In this document: in pieces, positions 33,113 to 44,899 of the stretch
Position numbering within the stretch: the stretch's first letter is position 1
Layout of the letters: each line of letters starts with the position of its first letter
Source of the DNA: Membranipora membranacea
Lineage: Eukaryota; Bryozoa; Gymnolaemata; Cheilostomatida; Membraniporidae
Reading direction: 5' to 3'
Length of the DNA: 64,000 nucleotides
NCBI GenBank assembly: GCA_914767715.1
Contig: OU612068.1
Coordinates: 8,928,001-8,992,000, forward strand
Made by a program: the position numbers and the translations under genes
The notes under the pieces: model-generated
Databases searched by the model: none
Told to the model about the DNA's origin: nothing
What the model saw: only the letters and a program-made list of their open reading frames with translations

Positions 33113-36046
33113 CTCGATTATATTGATATATTTTGATAAATACCTAATATAAATAACGACGCATCAAAGTGAAATCAATCTGCAGTGACCAAATAGACAC
33201 ATGAACTCCATTGTGTTTTGCAATAGGGTAAGAATTCTCCACAATGAATATCAATCCACTTGGCTGAGTTACAGAAAGGGGATAATTGGAGCTTTGATAA
33301 AGTGCCTGCTGAATCTGGCTAAAACTCCGCTAAATGTCCGCTAGGTTTTACTTGAAACCTGCCCCAGCCCAATGATTACCAAAAGTCATGTAAAGATGTG
33401 TACTTAGCCCAGTATTTTCAGTTTTTTAGCCTACTAGAAGTAACCGATAGTAAGTTATTCCTGAAATACTAGTAATTATATCCCTCTAAATTATAGTATT
33501 CATTTTTGTGTTTTCGGATTGATAATTGAATAAAAGAAAAAAGAAAGGCTCACTTTCAGTATAGTTTTACAGATAGAACAGGTCATTAATATTGCTGCCA
33601 ATTTAATGTCCTGATAGTCGGCTTCAAGTGAAGTTTGACCGTTTTTGCTCCTTGTCTGATTCAACCTGTGGAATCATTGTTTCTAGGAAAAGGAGAGAAA
33701 TTTCAGGTCACCCCTGTAGATGAGTTGTTTTTGCCTGTTCAGCGGGCTGCCAGAAAGGTTTGGGGCTCTGGTATTGGAGGAAAGCAAGGTGGAATTGGAG
33801 CCAGCAGAACAGAGATATCCCATAGCCGAGGCACTAGCTCACCAGCTGCTGTGGTCCTACCGCCAGCGGGAGTTACAAGGAAGATGCACCACGCCCACCA
33901 CGGAGATTACAGGCATTTAGGACAACGACTGCTCAGAGAACCTCGGCATGCAGGACACCAGGTGGAGTGCTTCAACTGCAGACTCAGCTGGCTTTTAGCT
34001 GTACATTCGCTGCCAAAAGTCAGCAAAGAAAAAAGCCTCTTGTTAATTCAGGTTTCAATTAGCATAAATTTAGCATAGACTTAGCCGATGTTTAGCCATG
34101 ATATGGCTGTTCTGTATCAAGTGGCTATTACTCACGCATATGAAATATATTGATAAATAATATAAATAACGACGCATCGAAGTGAAATCAATCTGCAGTG
34201 ACCAAATAAACATAAATGGACACATGAACTCCATTGTGTTCAGCATTAGGGTAAGAAATATCCACAATGAATATCAATCTACTTGCTTGAGTTACAGCAA
34301 AGGGATAATTGGAGCTTTGCTAAGTGCCTGCTGAATCTGGCTAAAACTGGGCTAAATGTCCGCTAAGTTTTACTTGAAACCTGCCCCAGCTGATCAGAGA
34401 ACCCAAGTCATTCCTGATATACTAGCAATTATGACCCTCTTAATAATAATATTCATTTTCGTGTTTTGTGCATTGATAATTAAAAAAAAGAAAAAAGAAA
34501 GGCTCTCAATATAGTTTTACAGTTTAGCCAGTCTGTTCTAGGGGTTGAGCAGGTCATTAGTACTGTTGCCAATTTAATGTCCTGGTAGTCAGCTTCAAGT
34601 GAAGTTTGACCGTTATTTTATTTAGTTAGTATCTTGTTCTCCTTGCTTTCAAAGCTTAGAAATAATGTTGCAGATGTGGGCCCGACTTAGCTGCGAAGGA
34701 AAAAAGTGATTGAGACGGTTTTTATATTATGAAAAATTACCTGTCAACACTTCAAAATTACCTAGCTCACAGTGCCAAGCTTGGCAGGAGCAAACAATGC
34801 TGTCTACCAAGGTTTTCAACTAATTTGATGTGATGTGAACATTGTGTGGTTTTGAAAAAATGCATGTATATTTTTTGCCTGCCATACCCGTAGATGGGCT
34901 AAAGCAGACAGCGAGGATGGAAATCATCTATCAACACAGCGTTGTTTGCTCATCGAAAGCAAGTGGTGTCACAATGATGGACCATAGTTGCTGACTTACT
35001 TTATTCACCCAGTTTAGTTCTATAAAAGCCAGTAGCAGGAGACCAGGGACCAAGTTACTACAACCCAGTTTCTACAACCTGAATTGCTGCTCCTTGGCTG
35101 ATTATGAACCTCAACGCTTCAACCTGTGGAGTCATTGTTTCTAGGAAAAGGAGAGAAATTTCAGGTCACCACTGTAGATGAGCTGTCCTTGCCTGTTCGG
35201 CGGGCTGCCAGGAAGGTTCGGGGCTCTGGTATTTGAGGAAAGCAAGGTGGAGTTGGAGCAAGCAGAAAAGGGATATCCCATAGCCGAGACACTAGCTCAC
35301 CAGCTGCTGTGGTCCTACCGCCAGCGGGAGTTACAAGAAAGATGCACCATGCCCACCATGGAGATTACAGGCATGTAAGACAACGACTGCTCAGAGAACC
35401 TCGGCATGCAGGACACCAGGGGGGAGTGGTTCAAATACAGATTTAGCTGGCTTTTAGCTGTACATTCGCTGCTAAAATGCAGCAAAGAACAAAACCACTC
35501 ATTAACTCAGGTTTCATTTAGCATAGACTTAGCTGATGTTTAGCCATGTCATGGCTGTTCAGTATCAAGTGGCTATTGCTCAGTTACAGCAAGGGGATAA
35601 TTGGAGCTTTGATAAGTGCCTGCTGAATCTGGCTAAAACTCGGCTAAATGTCCGCTAAGTTTTACTCGAAACCTGCCCCAGCTGCTCAGAGAACCCATTC
35701 CCTTAGATGGGCTAAAGCAGACAGCAAGGGTTGAAAACATCTCACAACACAGCGTTGTTTGCTTAGCCCACATGAGTGGCGTCACAACAATACAGAATTG
35801 GCGCTGATTTATTTAGATTACCTAGTTTAGCTCCTAAATGCCAGTTGCAGGAGATCAGGGACCTAGTTACTACCACCAAGTTACTACGAACTCAATTGCG
35901 TTGCTGCCCCTGGGCTGATGGTGAACCTCGACGCGTCAACCTGTGGTCTCATAGTTTCTAGGAAAGGGAGAGAAGTAACAACTCACTGCTGCAAATGAGC
36001 TGTCCTTGTCTTTTCGGAGAATCCTATGCATGCAGGACACCAGGGT

Positions 36047-36072
36047 GGGGGGGGGGGGGGGGGGGGGGGGGG
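36047..36072 (+). repeat. Run of 26 guanines
   Basis: Uninterrupted G26 inside array unit 4, between CAGGGT and TGGTTT. It could form quadruplex structures and is prone to length error in assembly. Confidence 0.9.
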
Positions 36073-37259
36073 TGGTTTAATTATAAATTTAGCTGGGTTT
36101 TAGCTGTGCATCTGCTGCTAAGAGTCAGTTAAAAGCACAGCCACTCACTAATTCGGGTTTCAATAATAATAAATTTGGCATAGAGTTAGCTGATGTTTAG
36201 CCATATCTCGGTTGTTCTGTATCAAGACTATGACTCATATGCTACTCATATGCAATATATGCTAATTGAATAATTACATAAAGATACCTATCGAAGTTTA
36301 ATCAAGCTGCAGTGACAAATAGACAAGTAAAAGACACAGACAGATTAACACTGTTGTGTTCAGTGATAGCGTAAGATTTCTCCACAAAGAATATCAATCT
36401 ACTTGGCTGAGATACTGCAGTGGTTACATAGAAAGTGGCTGCTAAAGCTGGCTAAATCCTAATTTAAACCTGCCCTTGCTGCTCAGAGTGACTCCGGGCA
36501 TTCAGGACATGGCTGCTCAGAGAGAACCCAGATTGGCTTAAGCAGGCGGCAAGGATGGAAAACATCTCGCAACACAGCTGTGATTGCTCAACGCTCTCGA
36601 TTGGCGTCACCACAATTGATTTATTTATTACAACTAGTTTAGCTCCTAAATGCCAGTTGCAGGATTCCAAGGACCTAGTGACTACGCCCTCACTTGCTGC
36701 TCCTCAGTTGATTATGAACTACGATGCTTCAAGCTGTCGCGTCATGGTTTCTAGGTAAGAGAGAGTGGTCACAAGTCAACGCTGCAGATGAGCTGTCCTT
36801 GCCTGATAGGCAGCCTGTCAGGAAGCTGGGGGTTCGGGCTCTGGTGTTTGAGGAAAGCAAGATGGAGTTGAAGCAAGCAGAAATGGAATATTCCATAGCC
36901 GAGGCACTACAGAGAACACGGGCATGTAGACACCTGTTGCTCAGAGAACCCAGGCACACAGGACACCAGAAAGTGGCTTCAGTTACAGATTTAGCTGGCT
37001 TTCAGCCTCGCAATCGTGGCTGAAAGTCAGCTAAAGCTAAGCCACTCACAAATCGGGGTTTCTAGTATAATAAATTTAGCATACACTTAGCTGATGTCTA
37101 GCCATATATTGGCTGTTCATTTTCATGCAGCTATCACTCATTCTATTTCATATGTCAAATAATATTTATGCCAATCAATTCGATGGTATCAATAACGACT
37201 AATCAATCAGTTACCAACAAACGTAATAAATCACAGACACATAAATCCATTGTTAAAGT

Positions 37260-38590
37260 GAGATCTCTCTCTCTCTCTCTCATAATGCATGTCAATTTAC
37301 TTGGCTGTGTTGACACAGATAAGTTGGTGCTACAATCTGGTTAAAGCTCAATGTACCTAAATGTTTGCTAAATCACATCGTAATTGAAACCCATCCCTCC
37401 ATGGCCACTGGATGGATTAATTCCCATCCTGGTAGTCAATTGCTAATAGAGTGAGGGATCGCTGCACACAAGCTTTTCATAAAAAATCAAATAAAGTCTG
37501 TATGAATACAAAATAAATGACGATATTGTCGCAAAATTATCAAGTGCACAATTTTACACGATGACTGATGCTGCTTAGAAGGAAAGAGAGGCTGAGGGCA
37601 GTTGACCAAGCTGAGCTGCTGGTACCACAGTCATCGCGAGAGGTTGGTCTGGGTTACATATGATACATACTGACCTGACACCAGATCTGAAACTAGATTA
37701 TAGGGTAAAATAATGAAAATTTTGGCAGTTCAACGGTATAGGAAAATGTTGATGAAAAATTGAATTTACAACTCCATGATTATGACTCAGTCTATATTAA
37801 AAACAATCAATCTGCAATAAGTCAGCAGATTAATGAAGTATTTCAATGGTCAATCTAAAATAGTCAACTATATAGAAGATAGGCCTGTCTTGACAAGCTT
37901 TGTTCACTCCACCAAACAGAGCTTGTCAAGACAGGCTAATCACAGATATAAAAGCTTGTTGGAAGTTGTGTGACCGGATAAATTTAGTAGACAACTGACT
38001 GTATTGACTGAGACTATCCCACCATACCTGAACTGACTGCCAAAATCATTTCCATTTCGATTCATTTTTACTTTAGTTACTAACCGGAATTTATGCTCCA
38101 TAGTCTCCTCTAAAAAGTCACTTAAAATCACTCAATGACCACAACCATGTCTTTGACTGTTTATTGTAAATATTAACATTTCCCTTGCGATACAATAGCC
38201 AACAACAGGTAAGTATGGAATCTTGTTTGATAGTGATTTTCAGGTGACATCAAATTAGTGCCTGGCAGGGTAATGATATTTTTGAAGCTCTGATGTAAGG
38301 TGTTTGTGCATTCTAGTCATTTAGTCAGAGGTCTCAAATAACTTTTATTGCTTTTCAAAATGCTCAGAGAATCAATGTAAAAATCTGAGGTGCCATAGGC
38401 CCAGAGAGTATTATTGCAGCTAGTTGAGCACTGCAATATCTAATGCAAACACCTTTTTTTTCTTACCATATCCGCTTTATGGAAGATTTGTGTAAATAAT
38501 TAATTGTGTGAAGATGACTATTTACTACCTCCCATGTCCCTAATATCGGTGGCTACCTTTATTTTTTTATCAAGAGTGTGAGTTAAGCAA
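37260..38590. other. Non-coding stretch with CT microsatellite (37264-37281) and a hairpin element
   Basis: No coding frame supported on either strand. Contains the 54-bp hairpin at 37883. Confidence 0.6.
37883..37936. repeat. 54-bp hairpin element, 17-bp perfect stem
   Basis: GCCTGTCTTGACAAGCT (37883-37899) and its exact complement (37920-37936) flank a 20-base loop, TTGTTCACTCCACCAAACAG. Same family as 25259 and 56295. Confidence 0.85.
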
Positions 38591-38859
38591 ATAAACTAAC
38601 AATTTGTTGTCATTACACCGAAATATAAGTATTGAGGTGATCAAACCATTTAATTGTAAATTAAGTTGACGGATTAAAATATCACATCCTTACACAGCAA
38701 ATTTAATCTCTCCACCTATAAATAAAAGTTGTCTGGTTTTTTTATATCAAAGAGATCATTATTATAGTCAATGCGCTGAAGTTCATTTGTCAAATCTGAC
38801 AAACCTTTAAAGTATACATTGCTATTCAAAAACTTCTAGCCCTAAATACCAGTCCTAGT

Positions 38860-41215
38860 CTCGTCAGACTGATGATGAGTTTCTTCAATGATAGATGGCA
38901 GAGAGTGAGGTACTCAGATGTATATTCATCATATGAGTGTTGCAAATTCGGAGTTCCACAGGGTACTATTATGGGACCGCTATTGCGGAACATTTTTGTG
39001 CATGATCTGCTGCCTGAAATACCTTGCATCAAATACGCAGCTGTCACTACAGTTTATAATGTGGCAGAAAGCTCGGAAGTGCGCATTGAAAACTCGACAT
39101 CTCATAAAGCATCTCTCGTATTTCATGACAATCCGTTACAGTCTGCAGCTGATTATGCTGCAAGCTGGTGTGAAGAAAATTCAATGCTGTTAAACGTCAC
39201 TAAGTCACAATCACTGACTCTAACCCTTCAAACGAACATCATCTGTGATCCTATCAAGATTAATGACATGCCAGTCTCACAAAATTTATCAGTCAAACTT
39301 TTAGGGGTTTGCTTTGACAATCATACACAGAGAAAAATAAGGGAGTAAATCGCAACGATATTTGACCTTTTTTAAGAGTTATTTTGGGAGCGTTAGTGGC
39401 TGTTACTTTAAGGGTTAAACATGGTTGATTTCAGAGTTAATTTTGCGCTGGCACTGAAGCTAAAAAAGTACCCATTGTTCTGTTTAATTAGGAGCATGAG
39501 TAATCTATCGATAGTGTTTTTAAAGGATATCGCAACTGTATGACCAGCCAGCAGAGTAAATTGAGGTAGTCATCAGCTAGGTTTCAATGCCAAGAAATTA
39601 CCAACTAATAGCATGGTAGGGGACAAATACTACTGCATACTGCACTTTTAGCTGGCCATTTTGCTGCGGGATGTTCAAAAGCACTGAGTGTGATACATCA
39701 GTTTCAGCTAACTGGCTGGCCTTTTAGTGTATGGCTATGTGTTATGATATCATGATAACATTCTATCGTCCACCTTCACCAAGAATGATTTTCAAATTGT
39801 GTCCAACTGGTTACTTTACAAATTTTATTGAGTTAAATCTGACGAATATACCACTGCCTTTGAGTATGCTAACTGGCAGGTTAGTCTATATTTTTTGTTC
39901 TTGTAAGACAATCATTTCTATTTGAAATATTATATAATCAAAGCTGGTTTCTTAACAAGGGAAACAATTCCTACTCACTTAAAATTTGTTCAAAAGTTTG
40001 ATAATTATAGGATTAAGAGTGTTTATAATTTGGTTCACTTAACACATAGGCTTTTGTTTACCGAAATCTCATGTCAACTAGATCATAATTGGTGGGGATT
40101 ACCTTGAGTACACTCAAGAATTACTCCTTGGTACTATACCAATGACAGTGACTAGAACTTAAAATCAGTGGTAGTTCAGGTGACTCGCAAAAATAAAGGC
40201 CAGGTTATGCAATCAATGAAATTTTGAATTGACTTTCACAACATCATGAGTGCAACACGTTACTTAAATCAGTCAATAGTTTATTGGTGTGGCCCATTTT
40301 TAGCAAAACACAGTATATCACATGGTTAAAGGCAGTCAAACACCATCATTTACATCATCATTTGTTTCACATGTTCATTGCGCTAGCTAGGTTGATGATC
40401 AACTATTCAATCAATCAAATGTTTATATCACTGCTCTATGTCATTTAGGTTACTCTGATTTTACGCTGTTCCAGGAAATAAGCAATTTTCACTCTTTTTT
40501 TACACAGCGATGACTTTACTCTTATTGTAACAGCATTGTGAGCAAAATATACGCTTATATCAACTGAAGTTTGCACTGCTCTGATTTCACCGACAACTGA
40601 GTTGTTTTTCATCCCATTATTTTTCTCTGTGTATCAGATTCAGTGCTCATGTTGACTCTATAATAAGTAAGTTAAGGCCAGCTGTGCATGCCATTATTCG
40701 GCTCAGGAAAGTTGGGGTCTCCGCATCTAGACTGGTCAAATTTTACAGATCGAGAATTCTTACAGTGATCTCGTACGCAGCACCAAGTTGGTTCCCAAGC
40801 TTATCGAAAGGGGACAAGGAGAATCTTGAAAGACTTCAGAAGTTATGCCTCAGGGTTATTTTGCCATGGTTAGAACATTATGATGAGCGTCTTGCAGCAT
40901 TAAATTTAACAGAACTAAGCGTTTATCTGGACATAATATGCTGCCTAAAGTATGTCAATAATGTGAAAAAGAACACCAGCCATCCACATTCAGCATCATC
41001 TATATCACCTATAGCAACAAATAACAGGCACCATCACAAAAGCACGACCCTCCCTAAATCCAACACTGCTCTTTGCAGAAAAGTCTTTTTTATAAATACG
41101 CATAAATACGTCAACGCCTTCTTATTGCTTCTTTTATATTTTGTTGTTTTCACATGGTCTTATTTGGTTCATGCATTAATCGGTAATTAATAAAGTTCAT
41201 AATATATAATATAGT
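38860..41215 (+). mobile_element. CR1/L2-type LINE fragment (copy 2), split by a TIR element
   Basis: The first part (38872-39325) reads YSSYECCKFGVPQGTIMGPL, then IFVHDLLPEIPCIKYAAVTT; the catalytic YxDD of copy 1 is changed to YAAV. It runs on to NLSVKLLGVCFDNH. After a 1306-bp insertion the frame resumes at 40634 with FSAHVDSIISKLRP and continues IRLRKVGVSASRLVKFYRSR, ILTVISYAAPSWFP and ERLQKLCLRVILPW to the stop at 41188-41190. The 3' end AATTAATAAAGTTCATAATA matches copy 1. Like copy 1, this copy begins near YSSYECC, close to where copy 1 has its microsatellite junction. Inactive: loss of the catalytic aspartates, truncation and insertion. Confidence 0.85.
39326..40631. mobile_element. 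1306-bp TIR element with TA target duplication, inside LINE copy 2
   Basis: Ends CACAGAGAAAAATAA (39326-39340) and its exact complement TTATTTTTCTCTGTG (40617-40631), flanked by TA on each side (39324-39325 and 40632-40633). The undisturbed site is visible in LINE copy 1, where GACAATCATATGAGATTCAG runs uninterrupted (minus strand, about 12820-12801). A TA duplication points to the Tc1/mariner superfamily. The interior has no transposase frame, so the element is non-autonomous. Confidence 0.88.
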
Positions 41216-41990
41216 ATATACATGTATGGTTGTTCCAAATGTGACGGAGGCAGGGTCCCGGGGCACATTGACCCAGAGTAAGATGTCCTAATTACATGTT
41301 AGCATGAGACAAGATACAAGCTGGTGGATAATTTTAAGGATAAATGAAAAATACTCAGTTGAAGGGGAACAGAAGACATTATATTATTACTACTTTCTTG
41401 CTAAATAAGATGACTTACAGTCTCCTGTCAAACTGCCTGAGCAGAGTGTTAGCTTTATATGGGGGAACCTTTTCCGATCCAAAACATTATTAAGGTGATT
41501 GATGAAGCAGAACAGATTTGATAACCTTAAACAAGTTAACCCCCTACTCCTTCCACTGAATTGAATCGTTCACATCACATGGCATAATTATTGTTGTGAA
41601 TTAAATAAGTGGCCTTGTCTCAATCTATTATTGTGCTATCTCTGCAAAGGGGTTATTTCAGATTCTGTGAGTCAGAACAGGACTCAAAAGTATAATGGTT
41701 TCATAATTTAATTGTTCAAAGGATTAGGCCAGGGCAAAACTAATTTAATACTTGCCATTTAATTTTCCCTGACTCTCAACATTCTTGTATTGCTTGTTTC
41801 TATAATGACTGCCTCGACATCTGTCCTCATGTTCATTTGATCATAATCACTTTGTAAAGAACTCACAAGGTTAATAATATAACCATATGGATTATATTAT
41901 CCATATATTTTTGCCAAATCATTGATATGAAACTGAAAATTGCAGTATAAATTATGTATGTTCTATACTATATTGTAATATGGATTTGTA
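41216..41990. other. Non-coding part of segmental copy B
   Basis: Matches 58140-58360 and 59150-59460 of copy C, without the 767-bp insertion that copy C has at 58381. No gene seen. Confidence 0.55.
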
Positions 41991-41991
41991 G

Positions 41992-43204
41992 TTATATATT
42001 GTGTGCTTTGGGTATGACTGGGTGACTTTCTTCATCTACATCCTCCGTGTCACTGTTTAGGGTAGATGATGGTCGATATGAAAAATTTGATAAGCACTGA
42101 CTGCTTCTATTAGAAAATCTGTGCACAATATTGTTATGTCTAGCAATGTTTCCCTGATTGAGCTTGTTGTAACAGTGACCATCATCATTCAGAGCCAAAT
42201 GTTCGTAATTCATCGGCTGGGGTTTGCCCATTTGGGCTTTGGTTGTGAATAGAATTCGTCGACCGAGTTTCTGTTTAGCTGCTCAGATCCCATTGATGCA
42301 TTTCTAGATGTTTTGTGCCTTCTTCCCCGTTTCCCTTTGCCACAGCTGCCACTCCCTGCCACGATGTATTGGTGCCACATATCCCATGAAGGGCTGGTGC
42401 CCACTTATCCGCACAGCTGGAAAATGTACACGCTGTATTATAAATAATGTTTCGGGTAAAATGAATGATATAAATCAATTGTGTTTGTAAACTGGAATTA
42501 TTTAAGTACAGCAAAAGTATTAGGTATGATTTAGGAAGTTTTAGGTATGATGATATGTTAGGTACGATGACTGTTCAAGTAACACGCAGGAGGGTACTGT
42601 TGCGCAGCCCCAATACACTATCAACACAAACCAGGAACCTAAGTATGCAGTATTGATTGCAAGGTGACGAGATAAAAATTACCAGCCTACAAACATGGAA
42701 CTTTTATTTCCCGTCTTCAAATGAGATTTAAACGTATAATTTCTTCAACCCTCAAGTGAAGCTGAAAAAAAAACAAGATTTGGCAATTTAAGCATTTCAT
42801 AGAAAGTTAATCCGTACCTATAACAGGAGAAGTCATAAGTATATAGCTCAGTTGTCTGGGCGGCGGCAAAAGTCTCATGAAGCTTAACTGACTGCCTTGT
42901 GCCTTTGGCATAACTCAACCCTCTGGCTGCACAAATCCACCCTCTGACTGCACAAATCCACCCTCTGACTGCACAAATCCACCCTCTGACTGCACAAATC
43001 CAGCAGACTGTTGTCGTCTGCAGGCTGACGATCCTCTTCTTTTGCTCCTTGATTTTTGTTTGTGTTTTCTACGCATCTGATGAGATGTTTCATCATCAGA
43101 CGCATAGTACTCACCATTTTTGCATTTGACACAAAATAGTAGGATTGCTGATAGAGCAGTTAAGACTAATAGTACACAGATTATCGATACAATTATCTCG
43201 AAAT
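41992..43204 (-). pseudogene. Receptor-like cassette B: transmembrane exon and tail with ITAM-like segment
   Basis: Exon 43204-42818 follows TTATTTGTAG and encodes IIVSIICVLLVLTALSAILL, then FCVKCKNGEYYASDDETSHQ, a basic stretch and four 7-residue repeats (GFVQSEG x3, GFVQPEG). The frame is cut by TGA at 42917-42915 where cassette C has a glycine codon. Beyond it, in a neighbouring frame, PRQLSYILMTSPVI keeps a YxxM motif. The second exon starts at 42416 (AVRISGHQPFMGYVAPIHR) in phase 1. Further 3', a frame from 42231 to 41992 reads MNYEHLALNDDGHCYNKLNQ, then NSDTEDVDEESHPVIP. It contains two YxxL motifs eight residues apart, as in ITAMs. A one-base loss at about 42219 relative to C separates it from the upstream frame, which reads QPKPKWAN. 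The ectodomain is not found. Confidence 0.6.
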
Positions 43205-43209
43205 CTACA

Positions 43210-44390
43210 AATAAGAAAATGTATTGATGTTGTTAAATCTATTCAGGGCAGACTTTTGAATACATATTAACATGACACTTGAAGCCTTAGTTATTACTCA
43301 CCTCAAATATTGGCAGCTTCATGATCTCTAAAGACTCAATATAATGACGCTAAATAAATGCAGGTTTATCACTCATAGGAAATCCTGATTATTTTCCCTG
43401 GATGTCAGACCAAAATGTGTGATCTGTGATAGCATTTATAAAAACATTGTGAATTCATACTCTCATCTGATCAGTGCCCCCTATAATGAGGGCCAACTCT
43501 CGCAACAATCCTAATGAATGAGCCAAAACACCAACCTACCTGTGTGAGAATTCATGATTAACTAATTTGACATTAATAATGATGATGTCATTGTTATCCG
43601 TTTCATTCTGATCAAATAAAAGAAGCCTTTCAAACACAAAATATTAAAATTCTCGAACCAAAGGTTCCAAAGAATTAACACCAAAAATGAAATCTCCCCG
43701 AGCACTTGTATGAAACAGCAAAGTTTGGCAATCCGTTCTAGAATCGATCTTGGATGATTAATAGTTTCAACAAGCAGCAACATGTTCCAAAATCGAGGGA
43801 TAACAAGAGAACAGTTTTATTTTGATTTTGTTCTATTTATGTGCCATACTTTTGATGCTATCAACCTGTCACAGGATGGATATTGGAAATTAGGCAATAA
43901 ACAAACATCTAAACTTCTATACTTTTACTGATGAGGCATCACCCTCTTCTCTCGGATCATGAATCATTTATAACAATAATTTAGATTCCAGAAAATACCT
44001 CCCTTTAAATTTAGTTTAGTTCTTGACATCGACAAAAGTAAGCGTTAACATAACCTGATACTGATATAAGGCTCCATTCTCTGTTCTGAGTAACATTACC
44101 AGAATGCTATAGCTGATAGGCTCCCTTATCTGTCGACTATACTATTCTAGATATGGAGTTTAGTTTCACTACTACTGTATTATATTCAGAGCTGGCATGC
44201 CTGCATTACATCATTAAAACATTACGATAGAATCTTTCAAAAAACATAGTTTCTTATCAGGCATTTTAATCTGAAGTCACAACTATTGCAATATATTGTT
44301 GTCTTTTCTTGTAAAATGGAATTACCCACCCCTGACAGCTATTAAAGGAAACATAGCACTGGAAGGATGACTTATGATCACAAAAAGCAA
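43210..44390 (-). other. Upstream flank of cassette B
   Basis: Contains another GTTAATCATGAATTCTCACA box (43545-43565) and the GGGGGCACTGATCAGATGAG segment (43460-43490) shared with A and C. No ectodomain exon recognised on either strand. Confidence 0.5.
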
Positions 44391-44650
44391 AATAATAATA
44401 ATATGAACTTTATTCATTCAATGCTGGTTTACTTACAGCACAATCAGATCGAAAGTTAGGAAATTCTGAATACAAAGCCAACTGGTTGAGCATTAAAAGA
44501 CACCAACTTACCTGTGTGATAATCCATGATTAACTGAATTAAAACCAGACGATGTCATAGTTTTAGCTTCAGTCCAATCAAGTTTGAGAAGCAATTCACA
44601 CAAATGTCGCTGTTGAAAATAGGCTCAGTTCACCTTTATGAGAAACCATT
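44390..44650 (-). repeat. Dispersed repeat R1, copy 2
   Basis: Same family as 10830-11120 and 63510-63750: AATAATAATATGAACTTTAT, then ATGCTGGTTTACTTACAGCA and ACCTGTGTGATAATCCATGA. A diverged piece recurs at 45680-45800. It ends B as it ends C. Confidence 0.65.
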
Positions 44651-44899
44651 TTGTTGCGAAAACTTGATGAGACAATCCGATTCGGATCTGATCGCTTGAT
44701 GAGTAAAAAGAGAAAAATCTGTAGTAATATTACACATTTTTATCTTCAAACCACAAAATTATTATTATTATTTTACATACCCAGCGCGATATCCTATGTA
44801 GGACATTTCATATTATCTGGATTTGTTTTTTTTCCACTCTACTTGTCAAAATCTCGGCTGATTAACTGTATATACTGTTGAGCGTGTCTTCACCAACAT

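Larger units (their letters stand above)
31970..37400 (+). repeat. Tandem array of about five units, 1.1-1.5 kb each
   Basis: Landmarks recur in the same order. One is TAGCTCACCAGCTGCTGTGG with GAGGAAAGCAAGGTGG upstream (32290, 33778, 35236; shortened at 36855). Another is AACATCTCACAACACAGC (32805, 35735; variants at 34925 and 36562). A third is GACGCATC...CAATCTGCAGTGACCAA (32490, 33165, 34170; variants later). The fourth unit (35570-36460) lacks most of the first landmark and instead has a long G tract. A frame reading ALVLEESKVELEPAEQRYPI, then AEALAHQLLWSYRQRELQ recurs in four units. In all but the last, an extra G before GGCTCTGG separates it from the upstream frame (ADELSLP). It may be a decayed multi-copy gene or a non-coding satellite-like array; no known domain is recognised. 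Confidence 0.65.

Noticed and set aside
32827-33152. Two long overlapping open frames
   Set aside because: Both are produced by the 14-bp minisatellite, which cannot contain a stop in any forward frame.
33635-34078. 147-codon open frame in array unit 2
   Set aside because: The frame changes relative to the other units at the extra G and then runs through non-conserved sequence; not a reliable gene.
43300-43325. Mini-exon AGATCATGAAGCTGCCAATATTTGAG before the transmembrane exon in B and C
   Set aside because: It has a fine donor, but joining it to the transmembrane exon in the needed phase puts a TGA in frame.
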